From Aquanectria penicillioides (Eukaryota > Ascomycota > Sordariomycetes > Hypocreales > Nectriaceae): DNA of 64,000 bases. The stretch is taken from the NCBI GenBank assembly GCA_003415625.1, contig PYIU01000007.1, positions 3,658,001 to 3,722,000 of the forward strand, in the 5' to 3' direction. Position 1 is the first letter of the stretch. Each line of letters starts with the position of its first letter. The notes beneath the pieces were generated by a model. The model made no database searches. It worked only from the letters and a program-made list of their open reading frames with translations, and was not told the DNA's origin. This document shows positions 42,963 through 53,054 of this stretch, one piece after another. A program made the translations under genes and the position numbers.

Positions 42963-44885
42963 CTGGGAAGCTCGACGGCTTGCGTAACCCGCCGAGGTCG
43001 GTTCAGTCGGAGAATGAAGCGGGGGCTCTAATAGCCGGGGATGCGGGGATGGTTATATAACTCCACTGAGTAACGAGCGTCCCTCCGTAGTGCGACCCAT
43101 GTAGATAAGAGCTTGGGCTTATCCCGCTCTGTTGCACAGCGTCATGTTTCTTTTCGAGAACTCTGTGACGAATCCAGCCGAGAGCTGTTTCTAATTCTTG
43201 ATCATTGATAGCATTTGACAGATATCGCACAGCACAACAGATCATGCTGTCAATATTCGTGTGACGTGTAGTAGACAGTCTCTCCCGACGCACGTGATTG
43301 GTGTCTAAGATAAGGCAAAGCTCAGGCTTCTCACAAACCCCATTTTTAATCTTGATATCGGCTATCCCCCGTAAAAGGGAACTATCTTATTGTTTCTTTG
43401 CCCCCAAAGCAACAGCAAGTCTTTGATAGACCTACATGTTTCCAGTGTAGCTCGTGATGTTGCAAGAGTAATTTCGTACATTTTCGCTTTCACTGCGCAT
43501 GCATCTTCCCCATGTGTTCTGTGACGCCATCGACCTTCCCCATGGGGTTAGCACTGGGGTCTCCAAGAGCTGGGAAATTTCCCGATGCCGATGCCTCACG
43601 TTCAAACAGTCGCCGCTAGACACAACCGAAATCAACGCCATCTTCGGACAATATAATGGACAAATCTCGATCTTTTTCCTATTTCCCTTTTCCGCCTTGG
43701 CATTACGTTTCATGCAGGATCTTGCACATTTTAAGCCTCAGCTTGCCGAATTCCGGCTAGTAATGTTACCATCGCTCCAGAGTGTCGGGGCGAGTTCTCA
43801 AGAAATGACGTATCAAGCACGATGTTTTCATCTTCTGGTTGAATTATGGAAATGGTGGACTGGAGACTGTTCTTCAATGTCATGATGTATGAGAGCTCCT
43901 CAAAGAATTTCTTCAATAATCCTATCAAGTAACTAAACCTTCAGCCTGACTTCCCGTACATGTTTGCCAGCAGCTCCATCGCCTTTTTGGTGAGATTCGA
44001 CCATGGAGCTCTTTGTGGCAACTGATGGCTAGGATCCCGTATGTTCATCTCGCCAAAGCTCAAGCCGGCAGAACGGATTCTGTCAGGGATCCACCAATGC
44101 CTCGGCCATGAATCAACGAGGGCGACGAAATAGCCCGAAGATTGGAAGAGGCGGAGGACATATTTTCCCTCCACGTGGGGCCGTACCCTGTCTCATGAGC
44201 AAACATCAGTCACGCTATTGCAAGGACGCATCATCCTCCTCTCTCGAAATGATTAGCGCTGTCCCCAGACCCAGGCTTGGGGCCCCGCAATCGACCGACC
44301 AACTTTTATAATGGCCATCTTGGGACGATGGAGCCGAATATGCATCATACCGGTTCGAGGCATTCCGAAGGGCACAATCGACTCAGTATCGGGCCGAGAT
44401 CAACTCCCATACCGGTTGAAAGTTCGTGATTGGCGAAATGCATCCCGTTATTCGGGCCCAGCCAAGCATTTTGATGCTACCTCGAGGTAAGGCTTCCGGC
44501 GGCGAGAGTGCGCCCTCGATGGATTCAAGTTGGTGGGGCCTGGTCCCTCTCAGCCTAAAGAGCGACGAAACTAGTGATATATGCACTCAACTAATCAGCT
44601 CAGCCAAGGTAAATGGTCCTTGTGCTCGTCCCAAGAAAGCCCGCGTTGGAGTGAGGGGATGGTTACCCCGGAAAGGCCTTCCCCATTCCCCAGGATCCCC
44701 AGATTGATTGCTGACAGAGCGAAATGCTGACCTCGAATAAGTTAGAGTCAGTCCGCCCATTGAAATGGAGGTAGTATTCCCGACATTCTACACTATTACT
44801 TTTCTCTAGACAGAAAAGGGAATAAGGTGTATTTCTTGAACACTTCCGAATTAGAAAATCTCCGTCTGTCATTGGTCAATCAATC
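42963..44885. other. Gene-free region of 1.9 kb
   Basis: Upstream of the regulator gene and of the broken transporter. Two adjoining minus-strand open stretches (44174-43941 and 43928-43731; VDSWPRHWWIPDRIRSAG and LSYIMTLKNSLQSTISIIQP) are moderately protein-like but match nothing I know. The rest shows nothing. Confidence 0.45.
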
Positions 44886-46520
44886 ATGTCGAAAGCTGAT
44901 TCCGGCGCTGACGTCGAGAGACCCAAGGGTGGGCCTACGGCTGAACAACTCCGAGGACGAGCTATCCAGAAACAGGAGCACAATCAAACATACCTAGAGA
45001 CGCTTCGAAAGGACCCTTGGCTATTGTTCTAGATCGGTGTGATGCTTTAGACGCTCATCGTTCGAGGCTTCGAGAATCAGTCGTCTGGCTCCGTTATCAG
45101 CATCCCCGTGTTCAAGGAGGACTTTGGTAGTCTCCAAGATGGCGAATATTTCATCGAGACCAAGTGGCAGTCGGCTCTCAGCGGCGGTTCCAACGCAGCA
45201 GCAATCGTCGGCTCTTGGGGTGCGTCCTACTTTGCCGACAAGTTCGGCACCAAGACCGTTATCCTGGTGGCAGCCATCATCGACATTGCATCTGTCGGCG
45301 TGGAGTTTGCAACTACTTCGATCGGCATGTTCTTTGGCGGCAAGATGATGAACTTCATCGCCATCGGCGCCTTTCTCAATCTCTGCACCGCTTACGTAGA
45401 TGAAATTTCGCCGCTGGTGATTTGATCATCCGTGATCGGCTTCTGCAACCTGTCTCAGTGCATCGGACCCTTTGTCTCAGCCATCATGTCCAACTTCACC
45501 TCCAAGTGGGACAACAGCTGGTCTTGGCAGTCCTTAATTTTCGCGCAATGGGGCTTTGCCGCCATAGCCTTTATCAGGCAAATCTTCATGCCCAAGTCCC
45601 CAGTCTACCTAGTCCGCAAGGGCAAGATGACGGAGCCGCGAAAGGTCCTGGGCCGCCTGTACTCGGATCCCCACGACGCCGACGGACACTTGGGGCGAAT
45701 CAAGCTGACTCTGGAGGAGGCGGAGACGAACAACACGGGCTCATACATGGAATGCTTCCAGGGCACCAACCTGCGCCGAACGCTGATTGCCATCACGGTG
45801 TTCCTGTCTGAGCCCATGTCGGGTCTTGGGTTCGTGTCCAACTACGGCGCGCTGATGTACCAGTACCCGGGCATCAGCGACGAGAAGTCGTTCCAGATCC
45901 AAATCGGAGCCCAAATTTTGTCCATGTCTGGCGCAGCCATCGCCTTCCTCGTTTCCGACTTTTACGGCCGTCGTCCCATGTATATGGGCGGCTGCATTGC
46001 GCTTTGTTTGCTGCTGTTGTGCATGGGAATCTCCGGCTCAGTCAGTGGAACCGCTGCGGTCACGGCTTCGGTGGGCTTCTGCACCATGTACAACTTCTTC
46101 TACAACGTCGGTGTGGGCTCGACCGTCTACACAATTGCGGGAGAAGTGCCCACGTCGGTGCTGAGGACAAAGACGCTCGCCATGGCGCTGTCGGCTTCTG
46201 CTGCCGCCAACACCATGTGGTCGTTTGTGGCCCCGTATATGTTCAACCCGGGCTACGGTAACCTCAAGGCCAAGATTGGGTTTGTGTTTGGAGCATTCAT
46301 GCTCATCTTTGCCATGACGGCGTACTATTTCGTGCCGGAGACGCGCATGCGCACATACGAAGAGCTGGATGAGCTGTTCATGAACGAGGTCCCAACGCGC
46401 CAGTTCCGCACATATGTGACGGTCGCTGAGCGCCGTGCTGCGGAGGCTTACAGCGTAGAGCAGAAGACGATCCAGGTGGAGAATGCACGAGGAGAGAGGG
46501 TAAGACTGGGCACCAGATAG
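44886..46520 (+). pseudogene. MFS sugar transporter with three in-frame stop codons
   Basis: One reading frame of 545 codons from ATG 44886 to the stop at 46520, interrupted only by TAG at 45030, TAG at 45048 and TGA at 45423. Context shows the lost residues: LLF-stop-IGVML-stop-TLIVRG (two expected Trp, TGG to TAG) and SPLVI-stop-SSVIGFCNLS (expected Arg, CGA to TGA). Everything else is intact: 12 membrane segments, DKFGTK after the second helix, the central loop, SDFYGRRPMYMG, and the sugar-porter signature YYFVPETRMRTYEELDELF near the end. The family imports hexoses or alpha-glucosides by proton symport. No frameshift has accumulated, so loss is recent, or the gene depends on readthrough. 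All three changes are C/G to T/A transitions. Confidence 0.88.
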
Positions 46521-47480
46521 GGTTACTTTTGCCATAAAACATGGTTGAAGCCGAAAAACTGCACAAAGACAAACACTGCGGTCGCGTGCATTCAGGGAAA
46601 TTACTTCATCGTGGCTGATGTTGATTGATGCAGAAGTTGGCTGCGCACAATTGTGGAGAGCATGAGCTACTGCGTGTGCAAGGACGATGTGAGAAACCGG
46701 TGATGATTTCGCAGTGTGTGACTGATGTGGTGTGCAGTAGCCTCCTGGCTCTAGGGGACTTGGGGAGCACCGCCTCGTTCTAGTGCTCATTGTCCCCAGT
46801 CAAGTCAAGGAAGGGCCTGAGGGAGCCAATACAGTGGGGTGATGATGATGGCGGAAAGACGAAAAGGCCGCAATTCCGCTGTTTCGCAGCCGCGCGTCTT
46901 GAGGGACGAACGAGGGTTAGGCAAGGCCCAAATTAAGGGTCTAAAGGGCCGCTGAAGGAGGAGGTCGGCTCTATATGGGGGTTAAATAGCCGCTGGGAAA
47001 TCCTTTGTTGGTGAAGATGGCCCAAAAAGTGACCGATGCGGCAGGGTAAGGTGTGTGTTTGAAGTGTGAAGTGTGTGTGTAGGCTGTGCAATGGAATAAT
47101 AAATCACATCAACAGGGAGCGATTGCGGGTGGCTGCGGCTGCGGCTGTGGCTGGTGGCGCAATCCGGGTTTCGCCACACACGGGTCAGTGGCGAACGATT
47201 GGCCATTGCTGCCTACGAGGCGGCTGAGCTGGTACCGGTACAGTGGGACAGCCGCCTACATAGTAAAAGGCGTGGGTTGTCACGGCCTTACCGCAGGGAC
47301 CAGGACCAGGTATCGGTCAACGGTTGAATACACGGAAATCGGATTACATGGAGCAGCAGAGCAGCCCAAGGTCATGCAGCTGGTCATTCGACCAGTCAAT
47401 CAAGTGCCAGTCACCGATTGTGTGTCCTGTTCAGTGAGAATGCACTGTACTTCCCGCCTTTTACTCGCTGCGTTGCAACT

Positions 47481-47526
47481 TGCGCTGCACTGCGCTGCAC
47501 TGCACTGCACTGCACTGCAAGCTGCA
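47481..47526. repeat. Pentanucleotide repeat CTGCA/CTGCG, about 9 copies
   Basis: Tandem 5-bp units (mostly GCACT/GCGCT) between TTGCAACTTG and the AGCTGCAC end. It lies in an intergenic stretch about 1.25 kb before the next ATG. Confidence 0.85.
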
Positions 47527-48600
47527 CTACCTAGGTACGGCCTGCGCTCAGCCTGACGAGGTGGTTGCCTGGATGCCTAACCAAACCTGCCTACTCACCT
47601 CCATCCCATCGTCACCACCACCGCCACCATCATCAGCATCATCATCGTTCTCCGTCTCCATCCCGTATTCCTCCTCCCTCCTCCTCCTCCCGCACCCGGC
47701 TTCCCCGCCGGCCCGTCGAGGTACACACCAAGGCATAATTTCCCATCTGCCGCAACTCGTCACTCCCCTCTTGCACATTGTACATTTCTCACGACCACAT
47801 CACGTGTCCATCTGCCGAACATCTTGACCCATCCTGACTCCGCCTCAACCAGGAAAGTGTAATTTCCAAAGTGTCGCTGCACGACATATGTCACCAAGTG
47901 TGGAAATTCCGACGTATTGGCTCCAACCTGCAGGGAAAACAAAGTAGCACATGTACCCAAAGCACCAAAACACCACAACGCATCGCAAAGCACCGCAAAA
48001 GCATCACGCAGCCCCCACCACCTCCCCTCGCCCCCAGCACCCCTCCCCAGCATCCTGCATTGACAATGGCTTCATTTCTTTTACAATTCCAAGTCGGATG
48101 CCTCTGCGCAGCCAACAAGCGGCCGTTTTGCCAGCGGCCACACCACCCCCCCGGAAGAGTCATTCGGAACACATGCCCCATCTCCTAACCTCCCGCCACG
48201 CTCCCCATTGGCCCAAGACGACGCTCCGTTGCAGGAACCACACCCTCCAGCGGCTTTCCGACCCCCAAAACACAATCCATTCTCCCGCCAAATCACATTT
48301 CGCTGCTGCCGCCATCGCCTTGCCTTGCCGTAAGCCAGATACCGCGGCCGGTCTGCTCTGCTCCCAGATGCGCACCATCCCTTTGTGACATTACTGCCTA
48401 TATGCACTCTCGGCCCTCAAGTATAAGATAAAGCCAGCTAGCCCCCAAGAATGAGGTATCGCAACAAGCAACAATCGACAATCAACACTCAACACTCAAC
48501 ACTCTATTTCTTTTCTTCGACCTTCTTCACCACCGCTTTTGTTCTTTCCATACTTCCTTTTAATCACTCTCGCTTCATCCATCCAACAACAAACACCAGC

Positions 48601-48660
48601 CTCTACAACCTCTACAACCTCTACAACCTCTACAACCTCTACAACCTCTACAACCTCTAC
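48601..48660. repeat. 9-bp repeat (CTCTACAAC), 6.7 copies, in 5' leader
   Basis: A perfect 9-bp tandem array lies 116 bases before the ATG at 48776. The unit length is a multiple of three, so every frame through it is open (Ser-Thr-Thr or Leu-Tyr-Asn), which produces the apparent upstream extension of the next gene. Confidence 0.92.
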
Positions 48661-48775
48661 TCAAACCCCACTACCGCGCTCTCATACCACCACTCAGCGC
48701 ACTCCATCCCCCACATCAAAGCTTCAGCTGCCCAAAAACATCCACCCTCCAAGCAAACACCCCACATCAACCACA

Positions 48776-49201
48776 ATGGGCAACGCTCCTTCAGCCAGCC
48801 GACACGCCGAGGCAAAGGACGGCGGTTGGATTTTCCACAGCAAAAAAGACGGCTATGACCTGTACATCAACAAGCATAAGCAGTGGGCCCGCGTTGATCA
48901 TGCGCTCGGCCAATACGACTACACTGATAAGAAGGCTCGCTGGCACTGCATCGACCAGTTTGACGAGAAATGGGATTTCGTCGCCCAGGAAAACGGCATT
49001 ACATACTACACCAACGATCGCGGCCAGTGGTATCGCCTCGAGGCTGATGGCCAGCGCGCCTACACCAGCGAGGACGGCCGCTGGTACCGCATCGACAACG
49101 GCCAATACTCCTACGTTGACACCTACAGACCCGCCATGTCATCTGTAAAAATCAGCAACTACGACCGTAATATTTACATGATGACCGGCACCCGGGTCTA
49201 A
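48776..49201 (+). CDS. Predicted N-myristoylated protein with Trp/Tyr repeats (141 aa)
   Basis: The start ATG at 48776 sits in CACAATGGGC and gives MGNAPSASR, a textbook N-myristoylation signal (Gly2, Ser6). The body is built of 4-5 degenerate repeats of about 20 residues (GGWIFHSKKDGYDLY; KQWARVDHALGQYDY; ARWHCIDQFDEKWDF; GQWYRLEADGQRAY; GRWYRIDNGQYSY), each with a Trp followed by an aromatic or basic pair and a Gly-Gln turn. That suggests a small repeat or beta-blade fold. There is no signal peptide and no membrane helix. I do not recognise the family. Membrane anchoring through the lipid is inference. The frame continues upstream through the 9-bp repeat, but the myristoylation start is much more convincing. 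Confidence 0.75.
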   Translation: MGNAPSASRHAEAKDGGWIFHSKKDGYDLYINKHKQWARVDHALGQYDYTDKKARWHCIDQFDEKWDFVAQENGITYYTNDRGQWYRLEADGQRAYTSEDGRWYRIDNGQYSYVDTYRPAMSSVKISNYDRNIYMMTGTRV

Positions 49202-50438
49202 GCATACGTTTTTTAAGAAATTTTACTGGTGCCTTCGATGGTGCATGTCACCATATGCACGCACACAGTAGCTCATCAGAAAGTTGAGCCAAATGGAATA
49301 AATCAATATGGGGATCCCATATAGAATGGACCAGATTGATGGAGGCAATTTTTGTTTTACTATTATACCACTCAGTTTAGCATGGCGAAAGAAGTCCAAG
49401 GGCCAGCGTGTTTTCCCCTAAGTTCACAACAACGATTATTGCAATTTTATTACAATTATTTCAATTTCCACAAAACCTTTAACACTTGTGCATTTAATCT
49501 CCCTACAATACTCTGATGCATCCCCGTGCCATTTCCATATCTCTGGCCTTTTTATTGAATTATCCCTCTCAGGCAGGCCCTAGAGAAATTGATCAATTGC
49601 TGCAACACACAATCAAGTTGTTTGCAGCTGCTTGAAGTTGATCCAGTCAGGTTAGCCTACCCTATACCGCAGTGGGTGGGGGGCGTGTTTATGCTGATTT
49701 TCCCTCCCACCCACGAAGCAAGTCATGTTGTTACGGCTGGATGAACCGAGAGTGCAGATACACTACCCAAAGAGAAGCCCCAAAACAGCCTAAAAGGACC
49801 TGGGTTTCTAGTATCTCTCTACACCATGTGATTAGAAGCTACTTGCATAATCCAACACGCATGTACGATCCCCAATGCACGCCTGAGGGGCGGCCCAATC
49901 AGCCCATCATCTGGTCGTGATGGGACTTTTAGAATCCGGGTTCATCAAAACAACCGGGACTCCCCGTGACGCCAACAGACCAGTGATATAGCCATGCCGA
50001 AGATGCCGCGGATCTTAGGCAAGCATTGCTGTCCGTGGTATGCACTCAAAATACTCAGAGAAGTGTAGAGGTCTCTTTGCCCACCCCAAACAGGCAACTG
50101 CAAGGCCATGGTACGGTGGTAATTTTGGGACATCCGATGCATCCGCCGACGTGCGTTTTGAAACGTCTCCATCCACACAAATTTACGGGCCTATCTGCCC
50201 CTTCGGAAACAATGCCGCTCTCGAGACTTCGCAGGGACACTGTTTAAGCAATATGCAGGCAGAAAATGATGTCGATGAACAGACTGCCAACAGATCACGA
50301 GCCGTCAGTACAAAAATCACGTTTCTTGACTTGAAATAGTATATTCTGCGCTATCAATCCCTCCCTGTAAATGCGGGTTGTGATCAAGCAACCGTTGGTG
50401 AATGTAAAGTTGGTAAGTGTAAAGTCGGAACGACAATC
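49202..50438. other. Intergenic, no supported gene
   Basis: 1.2 kb between convergent stops. A 99-codon frame (50040-50339, plus) overlaps a 77-codon minus frame (49945-50178). Neither has recognisable features. Confidence 0.5.
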
Positions 50439-51101
50439 TCAGCATCCATCGGGAAGACCCTGATCATAACAATGTCCGCTCTGGCATACGGTGCACAGCT
50501 TGCCCCCAAATAGCTCGCAGCCGCTTGAGTGGTCACACTCATAATGCGGCGCACACCTAATAATCGCTCTGCGCCCCAACTTCTTGGACACTTGTCCCTC
50601 CCGAAATATTTCCTTGGCTTTGCTTGCCCAGTCCATCGCATGGTTTTGGAGTTCTACGTCACCACGAACCTTGTCCAGCGCAGCAGCGAACTCCGTGGTG
50701 TTGTACTCGTAGTCAAAGGTCCGAGTCGCATCAATATTGCTTGCAAAGTGCTGGATGTAAATCGCCGTCATTCGGCTAAGTGGAACGCCCTCGCTAGACA
50801 CGACCCACCACTGTCCTTTGGCATCCATTTCGTAACGCCCCGAAAACTCCATGGCTACGAGCTCGGGCTCAGTAGCATCAAGAAGCGGCGTGTCATATTT
50901 GAAGAAGGCGGTGTCGGTCGACTCCTGGACGAATCCCGGGTTGTTGACATTGTCGGCATCCACACTATCCAATTGGACGGTGCCAACAGAGCAACCCCGA
51001 TAACGCTTAGCATTGATTGGGTCTGCTTTTGCCTCACCCATCAAGAGCGACAAGAGCAAGAGGCCAAAAAACTTGATTAAAGTACCCTGACCTGTTGCCA
51101 T
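50439..51101 (-). CDS. Secreted cysteine-rich protein (220 aa), unknown family
   Basis: A single exon. MATGQGTLIKFFGLLLLSLL is followed by MGEAKA, a clear signal peptide. The mature protein has a non-Cys central part (EFSGRYEMDAKGQWWVVSSE, then TAIYIQHFASNIDATRTFDY) with one Cys near its start. The C-terminal module of about 40 residues has seven Cys: RCAPHYECDHSSGCELFGGK, LCTVCQSGHCYDQGLPDGC. The layout, an ordinary domain plus a compact Cys-rich tail, is typical of fungal secreted effectors or cell-wall proteins. No catalytic motif is visible and I cannot name the family. It stands isolated in a repeat- and pseudogene-rich area, a common setting for effector candidates, but that is only contextual support. 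Confidence 0.75.
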   Translation of the reverse strand: MATGQGTLIKFFGLLLLSLLMGEAKADPINAKRYRGCSVGTVQLDSVDADNVNNPGFVQESTDTAFFKYDTPLLDATEPELVAMEFSGRYEMDAKGQWWVVSSEGVPLSRMTAIYIQHFASNIDATRTFDYEYNTTEFAAALDKVRGDVELQNHAMDWASKAKEIFREGQVSKKLGRRAIIRCAPHYECDHSSGCELFGGKLCTVCQSGHCYDQGLPDGC

Positions 51102-51488
51102 GGTGTATAATATCGTCGTCCACGTGCTATACTACTGTCCAATGTTAGGGCGGTGCTGGTGAAGAGTTTCGATCATATAGAACGTACTGGCTATGAGACT
51201 GTTCAGATTATCGGCTAGATTGGGAAGTGGAGGTTGACACTGGCTAGAAAAAAGGCATTTATCCTCAACCTGGGACTCGGATGAATTTATAGCCCAGCGG
51301 AGCTCTATGGAAGACTCAGATATCAATCATTATATGTGCAAGAGCTGAATCATGTGGTTGCATGTGCCGTATGCATACGAAAAGCAAGATCTACGCTTGA
51401 ATGCGGGATCGGACAAAGGGTGACCGCCTGTCCAACAATTTACGACGAGTACTTGCTCATTAACTGACAAAACATTCAACCAACATCA
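51102..51488. other. Upstream region of the secreted Cys-rich gene
   Basis: About 390 bp, no gene. It runs into the tandem array. Confidence 0.5.
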
Positions 51489-51903
51489 TATCACTACGGC
51501 GCAGTCAACTAGATTTTGGCTAGAGCTGCACGCAACCAACGGATTATTCTAGTAACAGTAAGTTTACATGCGTAGATCATGCCATTAAGGCACAGTCAAA
51601 GCACTTCCTGCGAGACCTGTACGATAACAAATAGATTATTCCAGTGACAGCAACGTTGAGCATGTCTTGATCATACCATTACAGCGCAGTCAATGAACTT
51701 TTGGAAGGAGCAATACGGAGGCCAACAGGTTATTACAGTGGTGCCAAATTTACATGTGGTGGTGATACCTTTGCGGTATAGTCGAAGAACTTTTGGCAAA
51801 AGTTGTATGGTAACCAACAACTTATGATACTGATAGGAAAATTTCAGGTGTTGATTATACCACTATGGAATAGTCAAAGAACTTTTGGCAAAAGCAACAC
51901 GAA
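51489..51903. repeat. Diverged tandem array, about 4.5 units of 90-95 bp
   Basis: Units begin near 51489, 51579, 51672, 51766 and 51856. Each carries ATCATACCATTACGGCGCAG or a variant, then TCAAAGAACTTTTGGCAAAAG, then CAACAGGTTATTCCAGTGAC and a TTTACATGTG-like end. Copies differ at roughly 20-35% of positions. The last, partial unit ends at 51903, just before an ATG at 51907 that opens a 103-codon frame of unknown value. No coding potential is maintained across units. Confidence 0.75.
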
Positions 51904-52526
51904 AACATGCCTCTTACGTCCGAATGTGTGCATGCAGCAATTGCACCTGGTGACCAACTGACCATAAAAGTAACTCTAAAAAGTAACTATCTGCTATGGC
52001 TACATGCCGTGCCGAGTTCCGATCCTACCGAAATGTTCATTCAACCTGCTAAGCCGGTTCCGGCTAATGACTTCACCAACCCTGCCCATGCCATTCCGTG
52101 TCAAGCTGCTCTGTTTGCTGTATCCAACACGCACAGCCCCACAAGATCAACGCATATTTCCCCTTCTTCCTTCTCATCAGTGACCATGGCTTGCGCTGGC
52201 TTGGCGGTGACTGTGTGAATAGAATATATTCTATTAGGATCTCCTTAATAACGGATGTTGCTTGTTAAAACGGCAAACAATTATTATATCTCATAACCTT
52301 CCAAATGGATAACGCAAGACCACCCAGGGTATCAGTTGTTGGCAGGACATGAGTGTTGGTTCGCATTTTGAATGCCCATGGCCAAACCAGTCCTTTTCGC
52401 AAGCAACATGTGCCTCAATCTCCACTATGTTGCGTTCAGTGACATTCCAACAATCCCCTGTGTTCCAACTCGCTAAACTTGATAAATCGGGCAGGTCCTT
52501 CCATATTTGCCCCTATGTATCTAATG
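51904..52526. other. Intergenic, no supported gene
   Basis: About 620 bp, including a 103-codon plus-strand frame (51907-52218) that starts right after the tandem array and matches nothing known. Confidence 0.45.
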
Positions 52527-52745
52527 ATCCAAGGCATAGTCAACTTAGAGAGCTAGCACGGATGTCAATCGCTGCATTGCTATCTCCAGAGAAACATCAT
52601 TCCATCGCCGAAGCTGCAGCTCTATAGCAACCTCTGACCCTTGTTTTTGGCAACTCGCGCCATGCGCTCTTTGTAGTTGAAGCCGGCGTCCATGATCACT
52701 CCGAAAAGCTTGATATGGTTTAGGCCGTCGGCTTGGTGCTAGAAG
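52527..52745 (-). mobile_element. LINE (Tad-like) reverse-transcriptase remnant
   Basis: On the minus strand the fragment reads LNHIKLFGVIMDAGFNYKER followed by MARVAKNKGQ. After a one-base shift it continues SEVAIELQLRRWNDVSLEIA, then MQRLTSVLAL, a stop and VDYALDH. This order matches the end of the reverse transcriptase of fungal non-LTR elements (family pattern KILGV.MD..L.YK.H..RAA.KG..A..ALRRL, then QLF...V....DYAS.VW). Only about 70 codons remain, with a stop and a frameshift. No ends or target-site duplications are visible. Confidence 0.5.
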
Positions 52746-53054
52746 GGACGAAAGTTCGGGCGCGGTGTTACGATCAGTGCAGAAATCGCGACGAACGATG
52801 CCCTCGTATTGCATTGCAGTGGCTGTGATTTGAACCAGCCATTGCAAGAATTGCGATGGTTGAATTATCTTTCGGCTCGGTGGACAGCCGATTGGCGTGA
52901 CAGGAAGTACGGGTTCCTATACCCTGCATCTACCAAAATCAGGTTTATTAGGCGACTGAGATAGGATTCTGTTCCATCCCACATCATGTAGTATTAGAAC
53001 ATATCAGTTCTGGACTTAGGTGGTAGCCTCCTCATTCCCATTCTGTCTTGCACC

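Larger units (their letters stand above)
46521..48775. other. Long upstream region (2.25 kb) with short repeats, no supported gene
   Basis: Holds the 3' end of the dead transporter and a long C/A-rich promoter of the next gene. Two tandem repeats are listed separately. Many 70-150 codon frames exist because of the skewed composition (Pro/Ser/His-rich in any frame). None looks genuine. Confidence 0.5.

Noticed and set aside
46038..46790. Minus-strand frame of 250 codons, His/Arg/Ser-rich
   Set aside because: Antisense to the transporter pseudogene, with composition explained by that gene's codon use.
47086..48400. Several 70-156 codon frames on both strands
   Set aside because: They arise from skewed C/A and repeat-rich promoter sequence, and none has features of a real protein.
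50040..50339. 99-codon plus-strand frame
   Set aside because: It overlaps an antisense frame of similar size and has no signal peptide, domain or protein-like conservation pattern. It could be real, but I cannot support it.
51489..51903. Tandem array considered as CRISPR
   Set aside because: Fungal nuclear DNA. The units are about 92 bp and diverged over their whole length, without the short identical repeats and unique spacers of a CRISPR array.
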